Positions 9,411 through 17,634 of a DNA stretch of 64,000 nt are shown one piece after another. Source of the DNA: Paucibacter aquatile (GTDB taxonomy: Bacteria > Pseudomonadota > Gammaproteobacteria > Burkholderiales > Burkholderiaceae_C). The stretch is from assembly GCF_002885975.1 (NCBI RefSeq), contig NZ_POSP01000001.1, positions 62,001 to 126,000 on the forward strand, in the 5' to 3' direction. The position numbers and the translations under genes were made by a program. The notes below the pieces were generated by a model. It worked only from the letters and a program-made list of their open reading frames with translations, had not been told where the DNA came from and did no database searches. Numbering within the stretch: position 1 is the stretch's first letter; every line of letters begins with the position of its first letter.

Positions 9411-9475
9411 CTTGCATGCGATCGGGTCGGGAACTCGGAGAACGACGCTCCGGGTTTGCCCGAGTTGCATGCAAG
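9411..9475. repeat. Nested inverted repeats upstream of the GNAT gene
   Basis: An outer pair CTTGCATGC (9411-9419) / GCATGCAAG (9467-9475) encloses an inner pair AACTCGG (9432-9438) / CCGAGTT (9460-9466). The inner and outer right arms abut, while the left arms are 12 nt apart. The element lies between the GGDEF stop and the GNAT ribosome site and could be a hairpin in the leader or a regulator site. Confidence 0.55.
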
Positions 9476-9488
9476 CGGCGTGCCAGGC

Positions 9489-10712
9489 TCAGTCGGCCAC
9501 CCCGGGTTCGGCCTCCAGGCGGGCGCGGCCACCGCGTTTGGCCTCGTAGAGCGCGGTTTCGGCACGGCGTTTAAGGTCTTCGATGTCGCGGTCGCCATGC
9601 CTCAGCTTGGCCCAGCCGCCGCTGTAATCGAGCTCAAAGCCGAGCTCTGCTGGTGCACGCTGCGCCAGGGCGGTGCGCAGGCGGCCGTCCAGGGCCTCGG
9701 GGCCTTGGGCGTCGCAACGCGCCATCAGCACCGCAAACTCCTCGGGGCCGATGCGGCCGGCCAGGTCGCCCAGGCGCATCTGCGATTGGATGCAGCTGCC
9801 GAACAGGGCCAGGGCGCGGTCGCCGGCCTCCTGGCCGTGGCAGAGGTTGATGCTCTTGAGGTGGTCCAGATCCAGCAGCACCAGGGCCAGCGGCTCCTGG
9901 TGGCGGCGCGCCATCGAGATCAGGTCCACCGAGCGGCTGGCAAAGGCCCGCGCATCGACCAGCCCGGTCAGCGGGTCGCTCTGGGCCAGGCGTGCGAGTT
10001 CGGCTTCCACCTCGCCGCGCCAGGCCAGCACCAGGCCGAGCAGGGCGGCCGTCAGGCTCCAGTGCACCGCCAGGCCGAGCAGGCTGTTGGCGGCGCTGGC
10101 GCCGTGCAGGCCGGCCAGGCTGCCGGCATCAATCAGGCCGGCGCTGGCCAGGCCGGCGCGGCCCAGGCAGATCAGGCCGATGGGCAACACCGCTGCCAGC
10201 AGCAGGGCGCGCCAGCGCAGGTTCTGGCTGGCCGGCTGCGCCTCCAGCGGGGCGCGGGCCAGGGCCGGGTGCAGCTCGGCCGCTGGCCTCGGCAGGGCCA
10301 GGCTCAGCGTCAGCATCAGGCACTGCAGGCCCAGCCAGCCCTGGCTCCAGGCCAGGCGGAAGGGCACGCTGTCGTGAAAATGGATGGCATAACCCAGGCT
10401 CAGTAGCACGGGCGCCGCCAGCATCAACCAACGCCCGGGCCGCGGCGTGAGCCACAGGCGCAGCACCCACCAGAGCAGGCTCAGGCTGGCGCTGAAGGCC
10501 AGCATGGCCAGGCTGTGCAGGCCGCGCGCCAGCTCGGGCAGGCTGGCGCTGGCCTCGATCAGCAGCCAACCCAGGGCCTGGGCCACGGCAAAGCCCTGGG
10601 CCCAGCGGGTGGCCGGGCTGGGCCGCCAGCCGGTCAGCAGCAGCAGGATCAGCGCGGCAGCCAGGGCTTGCACCAGAAGCAGATTGAACAGCGTGGGGTT
10701 GTCAAACAGCAT
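9489..10712 (-). CDS. Membrane GGDEF-domain protein with a degenerate active-site loop
   Basis: A 407-residue protein. The N-terminal half (about 1-240) is strongly hydrophobic with six or seven predicted membrane helices, like MASE-type sensors. The C-terminal half is a GGDEF domain (from DPLTGLVDARAF) that keeps the first metal-binding aspartate (LLDLDHLK), but the signature loop reads GPEEF instead of GG(D/E)EF. Proline at the second glycine should disturb GTP binding, so it may be weakly active or act as a GTP/c-di-GMP receptor. The start is the ATG at 10712. It is downstream of amn in the same orientation, with a 66-bp gap. Confidence 0.85.
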   Translation of the reverse strand: MLFDNPTLFNLLLVQALAAALILLLLTGWRPSPATRWAQGFAVAQALGWLLIEASASLPELARGLHSLAMLAFSASLSLLWWVLRLWLTPRPGRWLMLAAPVLLSLGYAIHFHDSVPFRLAWSQGWLGLQCLMLTLSLALPRPAAELHPALARAPLEAQPASQNLRWRALLLAAVLPIGLICLGRAGLASAGLIDAGSLAGLHGASAANSLLGLAVHWSLTAALLGLVLAWRGEVEAELARLAQSDPLTGLVDARAFASRSVDLISMARRHQEPLALVLLDLDHLKSINLCHGQEAGDRALALFGSCIQSQMRLGDLAGRIGPEEFAVLMARCDAQGPEALDGRLRTALAQRAPAELGFELDYSGGWAKLRHGDRDIEDLKRRAETALYEAKRGGRARLEAEPGVAD

Positions 10713-10778
10713 GGTGCTTTCGAGGCTGGTGGTGTTCTTGTGGAGGGGGTGTTGCCTGCAGGCAGCTGGCCTGATTCT

Positions 10779-12293
10779 CTACTGGAAGGCCACCTCGGCA
10801 AAGCTGCGCAGCTTGCGGCTGTGCAGCTGCGCCGCCGAGCCCTGACGCAGCAGTTCGACGGCACGCAGGCCGATCTGCAGATGCTGGTCGACGCGGGCGC
10901 GGTAGAACTGGTCGGCCATGCCGGGCAGCTTGATTTCGCCGTGCAGGGGCTTGTCGCTGACGCAGAGCAGGGTGCCGTAGGGCACGCGCAGGCGCAGGCC
11001 GTTGGCGGCGATGGTGGCGCTCTCCATGTCCAGAGCCACGGCCCGGCTCTGGCTGAAGCGGCGCTCGGGGCCGCCGTGGCGGGTCTTGGGCAGCAGCTCC
11101 CAGTTGCGGTTGTCGGTGGAGGCCACCGTGCCGGTGCGCAGCAGGCGCTTGAGCTCCAGGCCGCTGAGCTGGGTGATGTCGGCCACGGCGGTTTCCAGCG
11201 CCACCTGCACCTCGGCCAGGGGCGGGATGGGCACCCACAGCGGCAGGTCTTCATCCAGCACATGGTCCTCGCGCACGTAGGCATGGGCCAGCACATAGTC
11301 GCCCAGTTGCTGGCTGTTGCGCAGGCCGGCGCAGTGGCCCAGCATCAGCCAGGCATGGGGGCGCAGCACGGCCACATGGTCGGTGATGGTCTTGGCATTG
11401 GCCGGGCCGACGCCAATATTGATCAGGCTGATGCCGCTGCGGTCGCGCCGGATCAGGTGGTAGGCCGGCATCTGCGGCAGACGCGGTGGCAGCTGGCCCA
11501 GGGCGTCGGCGTCCTCGGCGCTGAGGCCCACGCGGCGAGTGACGCGGTTGCCTGGCTCGACCAGGGCGATGCAGTCGTCCAGCTCATGCGGGCGGGCCGG
11601 GTCAGGCCGCTCGCGCATCAGCGCCTGGCCCAGTTTGACGAACTCGTCGATGTAGAACTGGTAGTTGGTGAAGAGCACGAAGTTCTGGAAGTGCTCGGGG
11701 CTGGTGCCGGTGTAGTGGCGCAGGCGGTGCAGGGAGTAATCCACCCGCGGCGCGGTGAACAGGGCCAGGGGCTGGGGTGCGCCCGGTGGCAGCTCTTGCG
11801 TGCCGTTGGCGATGCCGTCGTCCATATCGGCCAGCTCGGGGAAGTCGAACAGGCTGCGCAGCAGGCGGCGGCGCTCGGGCGCCAGATGGCTGTCCAGGCT
11901 GGCCTGCTCGTCGAGCGCGAAGTGCAAGGGGATGGGCTGTTTGCTGCTGCAGACCTCCAGCTCCACGCCGTGGTTCTGCAGCAGCAGCTCGAACTGCTCC
12001 AGGTAGTAACGCGCAAACAGCTCGGGGCGGGTCAGCGTCGTTTCAAACACGCCGGGGCCGGCCACAAAGCCGTAGGCCAGGCGCGAGACCTGGCGCTGCT
12101 CGCGGGCACTGCTGCCCACGCGCAGGCGCAGCAAGGGGTAGCAGGCGCGCACCGGGGCGATGTCTTTCCCGGCGAGAAAGTCCTGCAGCGCGCGGCGCAG
12201 CTGCTGCAGGCCGGCCTGGTAGATCTGCTGCACATAGGCCAGGGCCGGGGCGGCCTGATCAAAGGTCTGGGGCGCGAAGAACAGTGAGTCCAT
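10779..12293 (-). CDS. amn: AMP nucleosidase
   Basis: A 504-residue protein matching AMP nucleosidase along its length. It hydrolyses AMP to adenine and ribose-5-phosphate in the cytoplasm and takes part in purine salvage and adenylate balance. Diagnostic blocks are TNYQFYIDEF, MLGHCAGLRN and the catalytic MESATIAANG...VPYGTLLCVSDKPLHGE region in the C-terminal nucleoside-phosphorylase fold. I chose the ATG at 12293 (MDSLFFAP); another ATG lies 15 codons upstream. Its 5' end overlaps the 3' end of the DUF1127 gene by about 35 bp, so the two are probably cotranscribed. Confidence 0.92.
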   Translation of the reverse strand: MDSLFFAPQTFDQAAPALAYVQQIYQAGLQQLRRALQDFLAGKDIAPVRACYPLLRLRVGSSAREQRQVSRLAYGFVAGPGVFETTLTRPELFARYYLEQFELLLQNHGVELEVCSSKQPIPLHFALDEQASLDSHLAPERRRLLRSLFDFPELADMDDGIANGTQELPPGAPQPLALFTAPRVDYSLHRLRHYTGTSPEHFQNFVLFTNYQFYIDEFVKLGQALMRERPDPARPHELDDCIALVEPGNRVTRRVGLSAEDADALGQLPPRLPQMPAYHLIRRDRSGISLINIGVGPANAKTITDHVAVLRPHAWLMLGHCAGLRNSQQLGDYVLAHAYVREDHVLDEDLPLWVPIPPLAEVQVALETAVADITQLSGLELKRLLRTGTVASTDNRNWELLPKTRHGGPERRFSQSRAVALDMESATIAANGLRLRVPYGTLLCVSDKPLHGEIKLPGMADQFYRARVDQHLQIGLRAVELLRQGSAAQLHSRKLRSFAEVAFQ

Positions 12294-12543
12294 GGGCTTG
12301 GGTCGGGCGGGCTGGGCGCGGCCGAGGCGCTGCGCCATCGGCCTTGATTGTGGCCCCGGCCAGCACGGCCTCAACCTCTCCGCGACCCAGGGCCAGATCG
12401 TTCAGCGCCCGGCCATCCATCTCGCGCAGCTCGGCCCTTGCGCGGCAGGCTTGGCGGCGGGCTTGCCGGCCTTGCGCCAGTAGGCGCAGCAGAGCATGTA
12501 GGAGCTGGGCGTGTAGGCGCTGGGATATGGGCTTGGGGTTCAT
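12259..12543 (-). CDS. DUF1127 (YjiS-like) small protein
   Basis: A 94-residue basic protein. The middle carries the DUF1127 helix signature (ELREMDGRALNDLALGRGEV), an arginine-rich segment found in small proteins linked to RNA or stress regulation. The C-terminal tail overlaps the amn start in another frame. The start is the ATG at 12543, with an in-frame GTG at 12552 as alternative. It is divergent from a LysR gene across a 96-bp AT-richer gap with direct repeats. Confidence 0.7.
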   Translation of the reverse strand: MNPKPISQRLHAQLLHALLRLLAQGRQARRQACRARAELREMDGRALNDLALGRGEVEAVLAGATIKADGAAPRPRPARPTQAHGLTVLRAPDL

Positions 12544-12597
12544 GGCGTTCACCGTGTGGCTTGGGAGTGGTCGCCATCTTGGGTTTTGAGGTATGGT

Positions 12598-12626
12598 TTG
12601 AAAAGTTGAATGAACTGATTGAAAAG
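12598..12626. promoter_or_regulatory. Direct repeat TTGAAAAG, candidate LysR operator
   Basis: TTGAAAAG occurs at 12598-12605 and 12619-12626, exactly 21 bp apart (two helical turns), in the otherwise GC-rich gap between divergent DUF1127 and LysR genes. The spacing places both on one DNA face, typical for tandem binding of a dimeric regulator. Confidence 0.5.
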
Positions 12627-12639
12627 ATCAGGAAACCTG

Positions 12640-13566
12640 ATGCGATGCCTGAGCCTGGACCAGATCCGTACCCTGGTGGCGATTGCCGACCTGGGTAGCT
12701 TTGCCGCCGCCGCCCAGGCCCTGCATCTGGCGCCGCCGACGGTGAGCCTGCACATCAGCGAGCTGGAGTCGCGCCTTGACGCCACCCTGCTGCTGCGACG
12801 CAAAGGCGCTCCACGCGCCGATGCGCGGGCCGCCGGCCTGAGCCTGACCCCGGCCGGCCAGGAACTGGTGCAGCGCGGCCGCCAGCTTTTGCGCGATGCC
12901 GAGGACGCCGAGGCCCAGGTGCGCCGCCATGCGCGCGGCCTGGTCGGCCGGGTGCGCCTGGGCACGGCCACCGGCGTGGTCGTGCATCTCTTGCCGCAGG
13001 TGCTGGAGGCGCTGGCGCAGCAGCATCCGGGTATCGATGTGGAGCTCAGCGTGCTGGGTTCGGCCGACACCTTGGCGCGGCTCGATGCCGGGCGCCTGGA
13101 CATCGGCCTCGTGACCTTGCCCCTGCCCGGCGGCACCGGCCTGCGTTGCACGCCCTGGCGGCGCGATCCCATGGTGGCATTCCTGCCGGCCGACTGGCAG
13201 GCGCCGGCGCAGCTGGACCCGGCCTGGCTGGCCGACAAGCCTCTGATCTTCAACGACAGCAGCACCCAGATGTACCGCATGACCATGGCCTGGTTCGGCC
13301 AGGCTGGCTTCAACCCCAGCGCCCGCATCGAGCTCAATTTCACCGAGGCGATGAAGAGCCTGGTGGCGGCCGGCTACGGCGCGGCCCTGCTGCCGCTGGA
13401 GAGCGAGCAGGAGGCGCAGCGGCTGATCGGCCACGAGCGAATGCAGCTGCGCCCTCTGAACCCGCCGCTGAGCCGCGAGCTGGCCCTGGTCCATGCCGAC
13501 GAGGCCCTGCTGCCGCCTGGCGCGGCACCGGTGCTGGAGGTGCTGCGGGCTTTTGCTCAGGCTTGA
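12640..13566 (+). CDS. LysR-family transcriptional regulator
   Basis: A 308-residue LysR-type regulator: an N-terminal winged helix-turn-helix (about 5-65, with the recognition segment APPTVSLHISELESRL) and a periplasmic-binding-like effector domain (about 95-300). A basic insertion (RRKGAPRADARAAG) lengthens the wing after the HTH. The start is the ATG at 12640, preceded by AGGA. Divergent orientation to DUF1127-amn is the classical LysR layout, so it may control that pair and itself. The effector is unknown. Confidence 0.88.
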   Translation: MRCLSLDQIRTLVAIADLGSFAAAAQALHLAPPTVSLHISELESRLDATLLLRRKGAPRADARAAGLSLTPAGQELVQRGRQLLRDAEDAEAQVRRHARGLVGRVRLGTATGVVVHLLPQVLEALAQQHPGIDVELSVLGSADTLARLDAGRLDIGLVTLPLPGGTGLRCTPWRRDPMVAFLPADWQAPAQLDPAWLADKPLIFNDSSTQMYRMTMAWFGQAGFNPSARIELNFTEAMKSLVAAGYGAALLPLESEQEAQRLIGHERMQLRPLNPPLSRELALVHADEALLPPGAAPVLEVLRAFAQA

Positions 13567-13690
13567 GGGGCGAGGCCTTCGTCAGGTCTTTACACAGTCT
13601 TTAGGCGCATGGCTTGTGGCCCGAGCTCCGGGCCGCGATAGTGCGGGCGCATCTGTTCGCCATGAACAGGCCCACCTCCCTTGTTTGCCC

Positions 13691-14941
13691 ATGAGCTCAT
13701 CCTCGACCTCCTCGCGACCCCATGCCCAGTCCATGACGTCTCAGCCTGCGGCCTGGCCGGCCTTGCGCAGCGGCCGCATCCTGGCCATCGACATCTTCCG
13801 GGCGCTGACCGTGCTGGTGATGATCACGGTCAACACCTGGGGCGGGGTGGCCGGACTGCCGGCCTGGATGCGCCACATGCCGGCGAATGCCGACGCCATG
13901 AGCTTTGTCGATGCAGTGTTCCCGGCCTTTCTCTTCATCGTCGGCATGTCCATTCCTTTCGCCCTGCAGCAGCGCCAGCGCCTGGGCGACAGCACCTTGC
14001 AGCTGCAACTGCATGTGCTGCAAAGAGCGCTGGGCCTGGTTCTGATCGGCGTCTTCATGGTCAATGCGGAGGGCGGCTTTCATGCGGCGTCCATGCCGCT
14101 GCCTGTCGCGGCCTGGACGCTTCTGATCTACCTGGCGGCCTTTCTGGTGTGGGGCTCGCTGCGTGGAGGGGCGCCATTCGGGCGCGCCTGGCGCTGGGCC
14201 GGCCTGGGCCTGTTCGCGGGGCTGGCCTGGCTGTACCGTGGTGGTTCCGAAGGGCAGAGCGGCATGAGCCCGCAGTGGTGGGGCATTCTGGGTCTGATCG
14301 GCTGGGCCTACCTGATCGGCTGTGCGGTCTACCTGCTCGCGCGCGGGCGCCTGGCTGGCGTCTTGCTCGGTCTGCTGCTCAGCGTGGCTTACGCCACCCT
14401 GCACTGGCTGCCTGCGGTTCAGGCCTCACCGGGCCTGGCCCTCGTGTTCAGCCAGAACGGCCACTTCGCGCATGCAGTGCTGGTGCTCAGCGGCTGTGCC
14501 ACGGCCTTGCTGTTCTACGGTGCGCAGCGTGATTCACAACGCGCCCGCCTCTGGCGCTGGGCCTTGATCTTTGCGGCCGTGCTGGCGCTGGCGGCGGCCT
14601 TGCTGCGGCCGGAGTTCAAGGTGTCCAAGATCCTGGCCACGCCGAGCTGGGCCTTGTACTGTGCGGCGGCCTGCGTGCTGATCTTTGCCGCGCTGGCGCA
14701 GTGGGTCGATGGCTGGGGGCGTTCGCTCTGGCCGGCGCTGCTGGAGCCGGTGGCGGCCCATCCCTTGCTGGCCTATCTGATTCCTTTTGTCATCGGCGCG
14801 GCCATGAGCTGGGGCCAGCTGGGCTGGCCCAGCCTGCTGCGCAGCGGGGCGCCGGGGGTGCTGGCGGGCGTGGCCTATGCCTTGCTGGTGGCCGGCCTGG
14901 TCAAGTGGCTGGCGGCGCGCGGCGTGCGCCTGCGCATCTGA
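13691..14941 (+). CDS. DUF5009/HGSNAT-like membrane acyltransferase
   Basis: A 416-residue polytopic membrane protein with about ten helices. It begins, after a Ser-rich leader, with the block RILAIDIFRALTVLVMITVNTWGG, typical of the family of heparan-alpha-glucosaminide N-acetyltransferase homologues (DUF5009/DUF1624-like), and contains VDAVFPAFLFIVGMSIPFAL. Related human proteins move an acetyl group across the membrane onto amino sugars; bacterial members are mostly uncharacterised and may act in cell-wall sugar recycling. The start ATG at 13691 is the first good one; a second in-frame ATG lies at 13733. Confidence 0.8.
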   Translation: MSSSSTSSRPHAQSMTSQPAAWPALRSGRILAIDIFRALTVLVMITVNTWGGVAGLPAWMRHMPANADAMSFVDAVFPAFLFIVGMSIPFALQQRQRLGDSTLQLQLHVLQRALGLVLIGVFMVNAEGGFHAASMPLPVAAWTLLIYLAAFLVWGSLRGGAPFGRAWRWAGLGLFAGLAWLYRGGSEGQSGMSPQWWGILGLIGWAYLIGCAVYLLARGRLAGVLLGLLLSVAYATLHWLPAVQASPGLALVFSQNGHFAHAVLVLSGCATALLFYGAQRDSQRARLWRWALIFAAVLALAAALLRPEFKVSKILATPSWALYCAAACVLIFAALAQWVDGWGRSLWPALLEPVAAHPLLAYLIPFVIGAAMSWGQLGWPSLLRSGAPGVLAGVAYALLVAGLVKWLAARGVRLRI

Positions 14942-14963
14942 GCGGGCGCTTGGCGCGACCGAT

Positions 14964-15791
14964 TCAGCGCAGCGCCTGGGGCGCAGGCCGGTGCACCGGC
15001 GCGTGAACCAAGGCAATGCTCATCCAGACCGCGACGCTGAAGTAGGCCGACATCCAGAGCATCTCGCCCTGCCAGTCTTCCTGGCGGTGTGACACCACCC
15101 AGCGGCCGGCCACATCGATCCAGCCCTGGCTGAGGCTCAGATAAGTGCGACCGGCCAGCTCGTCGGCCAGCCAGCGGGTCCAGTACATGGGCACATCGAC
15201 CATGAACATGAAGGCCACGTAGACCACACCGGCCGCACACCAGGCCGCCAGCAGGGGGCGCTGGCGCGGGCTGCAGCGCGGCCAGATGGCCACCAAGCTG
15301 AGCACCAGCAGGCCCGCGCACAGGCCCCAGATCGACTCTTCCAGCACATGGCCGATATTGGCCGTGGTCAGCACCGAGTACCAGGAGCAGGTCTCCGCCA
15401 CCGCGATCAGGGGCACGATCCAGAAGGAGGTGATGTGCCCGACCCGGCTGCCAGTGGCCCGGGACACCTCGCGCAGCATCAGCGCCCACTGCGCCACAAA
15501 GCAGAGCTCGGCGAGGGTGGCCACCGAGCGGCCCATCAGCACGCTGGACATCCAGCTGTCCACCAGCACCAGGCGCGGCACATCGAAGACCGGCAGAAAG
15601 GAGCGGTAGGCACAGCCGAAGACATAGCCGGCCGAGAGCAGCAACTGCCAGCGCCGCATCAGGAAGAGCTCGTCGCCAAGTGCCGCTCGGCGCCGCTGCA
15701 GCAGCGCCGTGGCCAGCAGCCAGGCCAGGATGTTGAAGACGGCGACCGTGCTCAGCAGGGTGCGCCATTCGGCGACGGTCAATGTCATCAT
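14964..15791 (-). CDS. Seven-helix integral membrane protein of unknown function
   Basis: A 275-residue protein that I cannot assign to a named family. Seven hydrophobic helices are apparent, with conserved-looking polar residues inside helices: CAYRSFLP in helix 2, AETCSWYSV in helix 4 and DVPMYWTRW near the end of helix 6. The buried Cys, Arg, Glu and Trp suggest a ligand- or cofactor-binding membrane protein rather than a simple anchor. It starts at tandem ATG codons (15791, 15788). It is convergent with the acyltransferase gene and divergent from the CorA-like gene. Confidence 0.65.
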   Translation of the reverse strand: MMTLTVAEWRTLLSTVAVFNILAWLLATALLQRRRAALGDELFLMRRWQLLLSAGYVFGCAYRSFLPVFDVPRLVLVDSWMSSVLMGRSVATLAELCFVAQWALMLREVSRATGSRVGHITSFWIVPLIAVAETCSWYSVLTTANIGHVLEESIWGLCAGLLVLSLVAIWPRCSPRQRPLLAAWCAAGVVYVAFMFMVDVPMYWTRWLADELAGRTYLSLSQGWIDVAGRWVVSHRQEDWQGEMLWMSAYFSVAVWMSIALVHAPVHRPAPQALR

Positions 15792-15921
15792 TTCGTCATG
15801 GTGTCACTCCAGGCCCGCGTGGGCAAGCCCGAAACAGGCCGGGAGAGCGCTGGCTCATGAGCCCTTGACGGCAGCCGCGGCCGGCCGATGATGGCGCTTC
15901 CCTTCCTGCTCACGCCCCGCC

Positions 15922-17571
15922 ATGCCCGCTTCGGACCCCCATGCCGTCAGCCCGCGCGTGCAGCGCCTGCATCAGATCCTGCTCTGGCCGCTGCGCCTGA
16001 TGCCGCTGGGCGATGCGCCCGGTGCACCGCGCCGCCCCTGGGAGCGTCTGGCCGCCGTGGCCGACAGCCCCTGGCGCGAAGTCGCCGACGAGTACACCGG
16101 CGGGCCGCAGAACTTCCACGAGCGCCACTACCAGGAGTTCGTCACCTTTCTGCCCTATGTGCAGCGCTTTCTCTACGGCGAGGGCGCCGAGGGCGGCGCC
16201 GGCTCGGGCATGAAGGTGTTCCGCCGCCACGACGTCAAACAGCTGCGCGTGCAGACGCGGCCGCAGGACGCGCCGCTGCTGCTGGAGGTGGTCCATGTCG
16301 ACCTCTACTTCTTCTTCGATGTCGATGTGGTGCTGCTGAATGTCGAGGTCAGCAGCGCCGACCTGAGCTTGTCCCAGGCGCAGGAGCTGATGTACCGCCT
16401 GGGCCGCGCCTACCCGCCGGGCTGGGACGCCCAAGGCCTGCCCCTGCATTGCCTGGCCCAGGCCGAATGGCTGGACGGCGAGGGTCAGGTCTTGTCCAGC
16501 TCGGACAGCCGCGAGCGCGAGCGCTTCATCGAACATGTGCACCGCCACCGCGCGCCGCGCCTGGCCCGGCACTGGGACTGGCTGCTGCGCCCCCTGGTCA
16601 ACCATGCCGGGGAGCCGAGCCCCGGGGCGCTCAGCTACCGCCAGATCGAGTACTACCGCATGCCCATGATGGCCTACCTGGCGGTGGACGATCCACGCGC
16701 GCTGACGCGCAGCGATTTCGTGCGCCTGGGCCTGGTCACCGGCTCCGGCCCGGTGGCGCAGGAGGGCAGCCTGCCTTACGGCGAGGACCATCTGAGCGAC
16801 TTTGAGCGGCGCTATTGCTACGACCGATTCTGGAGCGACGTCGGCGCGGCGCCGCAGACGCGCTATCTGTGCAGCGGCCATGCCCTGGTGGTGGTGGGGC
16901 GGGCCGATGCGGATTTCTTCGCCTGTCGCGACCGCGGCGTGCTGGCCCAGTTCCGGCACCAGCATTTCCTGATCTTCCTGATTGCGCATTTCCAGAAGGC
17001 GGCCCTGCTGATGTTCTCGGACCGCCTGGTCGAGGCGCTGCGCCGGCTCAATGTGCAAGACCCCGAAAACGTGCGCCGCTTCAAGCGCGCCATCCGCTCG
17101 GCTTTCGAGGGCTTTCTGCGCTTCACCCACCGCTACTGGTTTCACGATGTGGCCGAACAGGCGCAGTCACGCGCCTTGTTCCGCATGTGCGCCGAGCATC
17201 TGGGCCTGGATGCCCTGCATGCCGAGGTCAAGCAACGCGTCACCGACATGAGCGATTACCTGGAGACCGACAGCATCCGTCGTCAGGCCAACACCGTGGT
17301 GCGCCTGACCGTGGTCACCATCTTCGGCCTGGTGGGCACCATCACCACCGGTTTCCTGGGCATGAACTTGCTGGCCGCGGCCGATGCGCCCTGGACCGAA
17401 CGCCTGGCCTATTTCGTCGGTGTGCTGGTGGTGACCTCGGCTTTGACCGTGTACACCATGGTCAAGTCCAAGCGCCTGTCCGATTTTCTCGATGCCTTGT
17501 CGGACGAGCGCCTCGGCGCCTGGGACAAGTTGCGGGCCTTTGCGGCGGTCTGGCGGAGTGGCCCGGGCTGA
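15922..17571 (+). CDS. CorA-like membrane protein with GMN motif
   Basis: A 549-residue protein. The first 480 residues form a soluble domain with a predicted helix-rich C-terminal part; the last 80 hold two membrane helices (TVVTIFGLVGTITTGFLG and a second about 20 residues later), joined by a loop that starts with GMN. Two C-terminal helices with a GMN at the end of the first is the hallmark of CorA-type magnesium channels, and the basic tail KSKRLSDF also fits. The cytoplasmic domain is much longer than in ordinary CorA (about 316 residues), so the protein is a distant member and its ion is uncertain. Confidence 0.7.
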   Translation: MPASDPHAVSPRVQRLHQILLWPLRLMPLGDAPGAPRRPWERLAAVADSPWREVADEYTGGPQNFHERHYQEFVTFLPYVQRFLYGEGAEGGAGSGMKVFRRHDVKQLRVQTRPQDAPLLLEVVHVDLYFFFDVDVVLLNVEVSSADLSLSQAQELMYRLGRAYPPGWDAQGLPLHCLAQAEWLDGEGQVLSSSDSRERERFIEHVHRHRAPRLARHWDWLLRPLVNHAGEPSPGALSYRQIEYYRMPMMAYLAVDDPRALTRSDFVRLGLVTGSGPVAQEGSLPYGEDHLSDFERRYCYDRFWSDVGAAPQTRYLCSGHALVVVGRADADFFACRDRGVLAQFRHQHFLIFLIAHFQKAALLMFSDRLVEALRRLNVQDPENVRRFKRAIRSAFEGFLRFTHRYWFHDVAEQAQSRALFRMCAEHLGLDALHAEVKQRVTDMSDYLETDSIRRQANTVVRLTVVTIFGLVGTITTGFLGMNLLAAADAPWTERLAYFVGVLVVTSALTVYTMVKSKRLSDFLDALSDERLGAWDKLRAFAAVWRSGPG

Positions 17572-17634
17572 TACACGCTGCGCTGGATTTGGCCCGGCCG
17601 GCGCGGTGAATTCGCGAGCCTTTATGCTCGCGCG

